The notes under the pieces are model-generated. The model saw only the letters and a program-made list of their open reading frames with translations. It did not search any database and was not told the DNA's origin. A stretch of 64,000 bases of DNA, taken from assembly GCF_020037125.1 (NCBI RefSeq), contig NZ_JAIQDG010000026.1, positions 62,001-126,000 on the forward strand, given 5' to 3'. Position 1 is the stretch's first letter. Every line of letters starts with the position of its first letter. Origin of the DNA: Myxococcus sp. RHSTA-1-4. GTDB lineage: Bacteria; Myxococcota; Myxococcia; Myxococcales; Myxococcaceae. The translations under genes and the position numbers were made by a program. Shown piece by piece: positions 59,176 through 64,000 of the stretch.

Positions 59176-61788
59176 TCAGGCCACCGGCGCCGTGGCACCG
59201 GGCGCGCGGCGGCGGCCCAGGAGCACCGCCACCACGCCCAGCAGGCCCAGGAGGCTGAGCGCGCCGGACACCCACTCGACGGAGTCGTGGACGAAGGACA
59301 GCGTCACGTCGCGCCGCTGGGTGAAGGTGAGCTGGAAGGTGGGGAAGGCCAGGTACACGGGCTCGCCCTCGGCGCTGCGCCAGTTGGGGAAGTAGCCCTG
59401 CCTCACCCACAGGGGCACCGGGCGCGAGGGCTCCGCCGACAGCGTCACCGTGGCGGTGTTGCCCTCCACCTTCGAGTCCGTCACGGACGGCGCGTCCTTC
59501 AGCGGCACGCGCACCTTCTCCAGCGCGTCGAAGAGGCCCTTGGCCACCTCGCGCGTGGCCAGCCGCTGCGCGTACAGCAGCGCCTCCTTGTCCGTCATCG
59601 TCGAGTCCGTGAGCTGGAGGTCCCCGGCGATGGCCTTCATCTCCTCCGGGCTGATGGTGGGCACCACGTGCACGGTGCCCCTGTCCCGCGACAGCACCTC
59701 CAGCCGCTCGAACAGCGGGTCCGCGCTGGCCAGCAGCACCACGTGTTTCGTGCGGCTGAAGCGCTCCAGCGCCGCGTAGGCGGCCTCCTCGTCGCGGTAG
59801 CGGTACTCGGTGACGAGCGCCGTCTGGAAGCGCTCCCAGTCCGACTCCGCATCCAGCGCCCCGGCGCGGCTGAGCACCAGCGGCGTGTCCAGGCGCGCGT
59901 CGCGGAAGGCCTCCTCGCCCAGGCGCACGAAGTCGAAGCCGAAGTCCGGCCGCGGCTTCACGCTGAAGGAGGTGAAGGTGAGCACCGGCTCGTACGCGGG
60001 CACCACCGCGGTGCCCGGGGCCGCGTCGCGGAAGGCATACAGCTCCCAGCGGCCCGGCGGGGACACGCGCCGCACCTGGGGCATGGCGGCCAGCCGCGCC
60101 TTGATGCCCTCCGAGTGGGCGGCGAGGTACTGGATGTTGAAGAGGCGCAGGCGCGCCACCTGGGCCTCCAGCGGCGCCGCGTCGAACTCGCCGGCGTGCA
60201 GCTTGCCGTCGATGCCGAAGGTCTCCTGGTGCGTGGAGAAGCTGTTGCGCAGCGGGTTGGCGAAGAAGACGTTGATGGCGGACTCGCGGAACACCGTCGT
60301 CAGCGAGTGCCCGCCGGCGGCGCCCACCAGGACCTGGAGGCCGAAGGGGTCCACCAGTCCCGCCTGCCCCTGCTCCACCAGCACGCGCCCGTCGGTGCGG
60401 CCGCCCAGCGCGTCGATGACCTGCTGGTACTCCGCGGCCAGCTCCGGACCGATGTTGCCGGTGGGCTCGCGCTCCAGCTTGAAGTGCGCGAAGAAGACCA
60501 GCGCGCACGCGGCGCCCACCGCCATGCGCGCGTGAGGCCAGCGCCACACCTCGCCCGCCACGGCGACGAGGTAGCCCACCAGGAAGACCATCAGGAAGGG
60601 GAAGGCCACCACGATGCGGCCCGGCTGAATCGCCAGGGACTGGAGCCCCAGCACCTCCACCGTGGGCAGCAGCGTGAAGACGAGCATCACCCCCAGCGTG
60701 GCCACCAGCGCCAGCGCGCGCCCGTCCCGCTTGAAGAAGGCCGCCAGCGTGCCGAAGAGGAGGTACGCGCCCAGGCGGAGGAAGGCGTAGATGAAGGCCC
60801 CGGGCGGGGGCGTCTCCAGCGCCTGCGTGGGCACGTACTTCAGCTTCAGCAGCATGGGCAGCACCCACACCGCCGACAGCAGCAACGCGCCCAGGCCGAT
60901 GGCGAAGTGCAGCCCCAGCACGCGGGCCCGCGCCGCCCACGAGGGCGCCTGCACCAGCCGCGCCACCACGAGACAGATGAAGAGGAACGCCGCCACCCAC
61001 ACCACGTGCACGTTGGTGAGCGCCACCAGCGCCAGGAACACGGAGGACAGCACCGCGGGCACCCGGCCCCGGTCCGCCTCCAGGAAGGCGGCGTAGAAGG
61101 CCAGCGTGAAGACGTGCGCCAGCAACTGCGTGGACAGGCCCGCGTCGAAGGTGGAGTGAAGCGTGATTCCCAGCCCGCGCACCGGGCTGTTGTTGGCGAG
61201 GAAACCCACCGCCAGCGCGCCGGCCACCAGCCCCGCCACGCGCGCGCCCCCCAGGCGCCGGCCGCACTCGTAGCTGAGCAGCGGCACCGCCGCGCTGGCC
61301 AGCGTCTGCACCGTCCAGAAGGACGCCGTGGTGCTCATCCCCACCTTCGTGCCCAGCGCGACGAGGAAGTAGAAGACGGGCGGGTAGAAGTTGGGGAAGG
61401 GCATGCCCGCGAAGTACTCGGGCATCCACCCGGACACGGCGGGGAAGACGCGCTGCGCGTACAGGTGCGCCACGCCGTAGTGGGCCACGCCGTCCCAGCC
61501 GCCGGGCAGCTCGGACTCGAAGACGCGCCGCAGGTACGGGCCGCACACGGCGGCGAACAGCAGTAGCAGCGCGCCCAGGTCCAGCGCCCGCTCGGCCCGG
61601 ACGCTCGCGGGGAACAGCCAGCGCAGCGGCCCCGGCACATCCGGTGGCGGCGCGGACGGAACGGCATGGGGCGAGGGACGCGCGTCGGTGGACGGCGGGA
61701 CGGGCTGACGGAGAGGCTGGGACACGGCGCGGGCTCGCGGACTCGGAAGACCTGGGACGTGAGGGAGTCCCCCCACGGGCTGCGCCAC
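59176..61788 (-). CDS. Large polytopic membrane protein (PTPS-related/GT-C-like)
   Basis: An 870-residue protein. A Pro-rich cytosolic lead of about 65 residues is followed by about 12 membrane helices (70-430), with the acidic first loop PGGWDGVAHYGVAHLYAQRV, EYFAGMPFPNFYPPVFYFL and FKLEREPTGNIGPELAAEYQ. A soluble domain of about 380 residues and a last helix (GALSLLGLLGVVAVLLGRR) complete it. The layout fits the PTPS-related/YfhO-like group of GT-C-type lipid-linked glycosyltransferases. The catalytic residue would be the Asp in GGWDG. GTG 61788 is a weak start and GTG 61725 (VSQPLRQPV) is as likely. Confidence 0.72.
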   Translation of the reverse strand: MAQPVGGLPHVPGLPSPRARAVSQPLRQPVPPSTDARPSPHAVPSAPPPDVPGPLRWLFPASVRAERALDLGALLLLFAAVCGPYLRRVFESELPGGWDGVAHYGVAHLYAQRVFPAVSGWMPEYFAGMPFPNFYPPVFYFLVALGTKVGMSTTASFWTVQTLASAAVPLLSYECGRRLGGARVAGLVAGALAVGFLANNSPVRGLGITLHSTFDAGLSTQLLAHVFTLAFYAAFLEADRGRVPAVLSSVFLALVALTNVHVVWVAAFLFICLVVARLVQAPSWAARARVLGLHFAIGLGALLLSAVWVLPMLLKLKYVPTQALETPPPGAFIYAFLRLGAYLLFGTLAAFFKRDGRALALVATLGVMLVFTLLPTVEVLGLQSLAIQPGRIVVAFPFLMVFLVGYLVAVAGEVWRWPHARMAVGAACALVFFAHFKLEREPTGNIGPELAAEYQQVIDALGGRTDGRVLVEQGQAGLVDPFGLQVLVGAAGGHSLTTVFRESAINVFFANPLRNSFSTHQETFGIDGKLHAGEFDAAPLEAQVARLRLFNIQYLAAHSEGIKARLAAMPQVRRVSPPGRWELYAFRDAAPGTAVVPAYEPVLTFTSFSVKPRPDFGFDFVRLGEEAFRDARLDTPLVLSRAGALDAESDWERFQTALVTEYRYRDEEAAYAALERFSRTKHVVLLASADPLFERLEVLSRDRGTVHVVPTISPEEMKAIAGDLQLTDSTMTDKEALLYAQRLATREVAKGLFDALEKVRVPLKDAPSVTDSKVEGNTATVTLSAEPSRPVPLWVRQGYFPNWRSAEGEPVYLAFPTFQLTFTQRRDVTLSFVHDSVEWVSGALSLLGLLGVVAVLLGRRRAPGATAPVA

Positions 61789-61849
61789 GCGGCCCGCCAG
61801 GGCAGTGCTCCCGGCGGGCCGCGCGGACGGCTTCTATGTACAGCGGGAC

Positions 61850-61874
61850 GGGGCGGGAACGGGAGTCCCGCCCC
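61850..61874 (-). terminator. Terminator hairpin after the haem-protein gene
   Basis: A perfect 9-bp stem, GGGGCGGGA with TCCCGCCCC around 7 nt, 110 bp past the minus-strand stop at 61984. Confidence 0.55.
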
Positions 61875-61983
61875 CCTGCTCTCCCAGCGGCCGCGCGGAA
61901 GGGTTTCGGCGGGAGTGCCGTCCCTCCGCCCTCCCCTTCAGGCCGCGGGGCCTTGGGGGAGGGACGGACACCGGGAATCCGGC

Positions 61984-63573
61984 TCAGTGCGTGGTGGAAC
62001 CACCCAGCGTGCGGACGCGGGTGGGAGCGGCGACGGACTCCACCCCGTCATCCACGGCGATGGGGCCGGCCAGCGACTCCTCGGGAGCCGAGCTCGGACC
62101 CGCCAGCGACGGGTTCAGCAGGAACGACTCCAGCACCTGCTTGCGGTGGGGCAGGAACACGTTGGTGAGCGCGGGGGAGATGCGGAAGCGGCTGCCGTCG
62201 GGGCCCGCCTCGGTGAACTCCTCCACGTGGGTGAAGCCCAGCGACGACGGCCACGTCAGGCCGCCGCCCAGCGAGGAGGTCATGCCCGGCGCGTGGCAGC
62301 CGATGCACGTCTGCGTCTCCGCGCGGTTGGCGATGTTCGCCGGCGTCAGGCCCTGCGGGTTGCCGTTGGCCACGAGCTGGCTGGAGATGCGGCCGGCGAA
62401 GGTGGCGCCGAGCTGCGAGCTGTAGTTGCTCACCGCCGCGTCCGGGCTGTCCGGGGCGTTGAACGTGTTGTTGATGTCCATGGTGATGGCGTTCACGTTG
62501 GTGGCCTGGAGCCCCGCCACCTGCGTGAGGAAGTGGTCCTGGAAGGCCACCGAGTTGCCATCGTTGAACTGCCGGCCGAACGGGTTGTTCTTCACCGTCT
62601 CCGGGCGCACCAGCAGCTTGCAGGTGGTGGTGCTCGTCTCCTCCACGTCCACGCCGCCCGTGGTGGTGGTGGTGCACACCTTGTCCAGCCGGAAGTCCTT
62701 CAGCGTCCAGGGGAACGAGGTGAACTGGTTGGAGCGGATCTGCCCGCGGCTGTTGGAGTACGTGCCCGCCCCCAGCATGCCGTAGTGCTCCGGGCGAACC
62801 ACCGGCGCGAAGCCCGGCAGGCCGTTGAAGAAGAAGTTGTCCAGCTTGGTGGCGCGCGACGCCGGGCTGGGGTCCGACGACAGCTCCGCCCAGAACTGCG
62901 CCACCGGGCAGCAGCCGGCCAGGCCGGAGCCCTGCGGGTTGGGCAGCACGCCCTCGAAGATGACGAGGTTGCGGCCACCCGTGGTGCCGGAGTTCTTCGC
63001 GAACACGATGCGGTACTCACCGCAGTGCGAGCCGTCCACCGGCGCCAGGTCGAACCGGTTCACCAGGCCGATGGGGATGTACGAGTCCGAGCCCGTGAAG
63101 GGGTTGGTGCTCGCCAGCGCGCCCTCGCTCCGGGGACACTGGTTGAACGGGAAGCCGTTCAGCGTGCCCTGGCCCGCGGTGTTGGTGACGTCGTCACAGT
63201 GCGCGCCGCCGGTGGTGACGCCCGGCTTCTTGTTCTGCGTGTCCCACCACTGCTGGTACACGCTCAGCGACGAGTTCGTCACGCCCGCGCGGCTGGTGAG
63301 GGTGTCCATCACCCGCTGGAAGGTGAAGTTCGTGAGGATGGACTGCTCCGTCACGAACAGCGACTTGCGCGCGTCCACGTTGAACGTGCCGCCGCAGGTG
63401 GCGCCGGAGGCCAGCGCCTCCGCCGTCGAGCCCACGTGCTCGTTCACGAACTCCTCGATGTTCTCTTCGCCCACGCAGCCGTACGCGACCTCCAGCACCG
63501 CCACACCGGCGATGGCCGCATACAGGCCGCGCCGCCCGAACCGGCCGGGCGTGCTGACCTTCTTGTCTTGCAT
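61984..63573 (-). CDS. Secreted protein with one c-type haem motif
   Basis: A 529-residue exported protein. The signal region MQDKKVSTPGRFGRRGLYAA, then IAGVAVLEVAYGCVGEEN, could be a Sec signal or lipoprotein start (Cys33). A single haem-binding motif CIGCH lies at about residue 425 (RAETQTCIGCHAPG). The rest (FVTEQSILTNFTFQRVMDTL; GLVNRFDLAPVDGSHCGEYR; FWAELSSDPSPASRATKLDN) does not match a common domain. Proteins of this size are common in myxobacteria, seemingly redox lipoproteins of unknown role. ATG 63573 is the start; upstream is a 159-bp AT-rich gap with inverted repeats. Confidence 0.75.
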   Translation of the reverse strand: MQDKKVSTPGRFGRRGLYAAIAGVAVLEVAYGCVGEENIEEFVNEHVGSTAEALASGATCGGTFNVDARKSLFVTEQSILTNFTFQRVMDTLTSRAGVTNSSLSVYQQWWDTQNKKPGVTTGGAHCDDVTNTAGQGTLNGFPFNQCPRSEGALASTNPFTGSDSYIPIGLVNRFDLAPVDGSHCGEYRIVFAKNSGTTGGRNLVIFEGVLPNPQGSGLAGCCPVAQFWAELSSDPSPASRATKLDNFFFNGLPGFAPVVRPEHYGMLGAGTYSNSRGQIRSNQFTSFPWTLKDFRLDKVCTTTTTGGVDVEETSTTTCKLLVRPETVKNNPFGRQFNDGNSVAFQDHFLTQVAGLQATNVNAITMDINNTFNAPDSPDAAVSNYSSQLGATFAGRISSQLVANGNPQGLTPANIANRAETQTCIGCHAPGMTSSLGGGLTWPSSLGFTHVEEFTEAGPDGSRFRISPALTNVFLPHRKQVLESFLLNPSLAGPSSAPEESLAGPIAVDDGVESVAAPTRVRTLGGSTTH

Positions 63574-63637
63574 GTGTACTGCCCCCTCTGGACTTGGGCG
63601 TGCCCCTGGCGGAATCCAGGTGCACGTGAAGTAAATA

Positions 63638-63663
63638 TTACCGGTCCGAGCAGACTCCGGTAA
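63638..63663. promoter_or_regulatory. Inverted repeat TTACCGG-N12-CCGGTAA
   Basis: A perfect 7-bp inverted repeat with a 12-bp spacer, 65 bp before the haem-protein start. It could be an operator or a weak terminator of the right-edge gene. Confidence 0.4.
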
Positions 63664-63677
63664 AGCCGGGTAGGCAG

Positions 63678-63762
63678 TTTTACGGGAATTTTACGCTATT
63701 TCCTCCCAGGCAAACATCCCAACTCATTGATTTCATTTGGGAATCAGGGGTTTCCCGTAAAA
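63678..63762. repeat. 11-bp inverted repeat spanning a stop codon
   Basis: TTTTACGGGAA (63678-63688) and TTCCCGTAAAA (63752-63762) are perfect inverted copies 63 bp apart, one of them inside the end of the minus-strand gene. In RNA they could pair across the stop at 63733. Confidence 0.6.
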
Positions 63763-64000
63763 GGCGGTGGGTCCGAAACCGTCCCGGCCCACGGCCAGCA
63801 GGAGGCCGAAACCCTCGGGGCCGGCGCCCAGGGAGGCGGTGGGGACGTCCAGGACGTAGCGGCCCCCGCCCTCGTCGCGGAAGCGGACGCCCGCGGGGGC
63901 TTCCAGGGTGGTGCGCTCGGCGTAGGCCGTGTCGTAGGAGAAGTCGCGGCCGCCGGAGGCTTTGCAGAACATCCGGCGCGGCGAATAGACGGCGCAGTAG
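63733..64000 (-). CDS. C-terminal fragment of an unknown protein
   Basis: At least 88 residues of a gene that starts beyond the right edge. The visible part has YCAVYSPRRMFCKASGGRDF, SYDTAYAERTTLEAPAGVRF and GFGLLLAVGRDGFGPTAFYG, suggesting a beta-rich secreted domain with Cys. No family recognised. The inverted repeat 63678/63752 overlaps its 3' end. Confidence 0.6.
   Translation of the reverse strand, partial: YCAVYSPRRMFCKASGGRDFSYDTAYAERTTLEAPAGVRFRDEGGGRYVLDVPTASLGAGPEGFGLLLAVGRDGFGPTAFYGKPLIPK

Noticed and set aside
59011-61566. An 851-residue plus-strand frame over the polytopic membrane gene
   Set aside because: Very Arg/Gln/His-rich and repetitive; the minus strand encodes helices in a proper order.
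61666-63663. A 665-residue plus-strand frame over the haem-protein gene
   Set aside because: Antisense shadow; the opposite strand carries signal peptide and CxxCH.

Overview
The window is high-GC DNA from a myxobacterium of the Myxococcus/Corallococcus type. The grounds are: a Gly-Cys-rich MYXO-CTERM-like tail on a secreted protein (37784-40129), a Myxococcus-type lipoprotein toxin with a CxxCG immunity-like partner (18058-19547), an Oar-type TonB-receptor N-terminal module (about 13020-13440), a PilT-family ATPase, many lipoproteins, and strongly GC-biased third codon positions. No rRNA genes, insertion sequences, phage blocks or CRISPR arrays are visible. The genome is circular or larger than the window: both ends cut through genes.

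Layout. 1-3754: two divergent RND/MMPL-type membrane transporters and a low-complexity lipoprotein. 4021-11845: MOSC protein, repeat lipoprotein, NAD-malic enzyme, an unknown protein, a zinc-ribbon protein, a methyltransferase and a beta-propeller lipoprotein. 11959-16644: a tandem pair of MuiA-family (DUF4139) proteins, the first carrying a grafted TonB-receptor-like N-terminus, then a lipoprotein subclass B1 metallo-beta-lactamase. 16978-19983: coiled-coil lipoprotein, candidate toxin/immunity pair, and a degenerate tRNA-Gln-like sequence. 20298-26676: SPFH protein, secreted Cys-rich protein, acyl-CoA dehydrogenase, then a scarred region with remnants of a second dehydrogenase and of a histidine kinase, then a Cys-rich lipoprotein. 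26722-30334 (minus strand): alternative ornithine cyclodeaminase, and a dual-specificity phosphatase followed by a phosphoribosyltransferase-like/kinase-like protein. 30604-37668: LysM peptidase-like protein, LysR regulator, YiaA-like protein, receiver-like protein with a metallopeptidase-like protein, PilT-family ATPase, metallophosphoesterase, AIM24-family protein. 37784-43764: AgmC-like secreted protein, two translationally coupled small proteins, a lower-GC pair including a SAMHD1-like HD phosphohydrolase, and a cupin.

43794-64000: methyltransferase and divergent HTH-citrate synthase; a two-gene operon in which the upstream BNR/sortilin-like propeller ends in dockerin-like repeats and the downstream Ig-repeat lipoprotein ends in a cohesin-like domain; the ATP synthase F0 genes (atpZ-atpI-atpB-atpE-atpF) followed by ychF rather than F1 genes; a YbhB/PEBP protein; a large polytopic membrane protein; a secreted c-type-haem protein; and one truncated gene at the right edge.

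The best candidates for something undescribed are the cohesin/dockerin-like surface pair (46049-53499), the lipoprotein toxin/immunity pair next to a broken tRNA (18058-19983), the MuiA protein with the Oar-type graft (11959-14160), and the phosphatase/phosphoribosyltransferase-like operon (27956-30334). All function calls rest on motifs read by eye; no database search was run.
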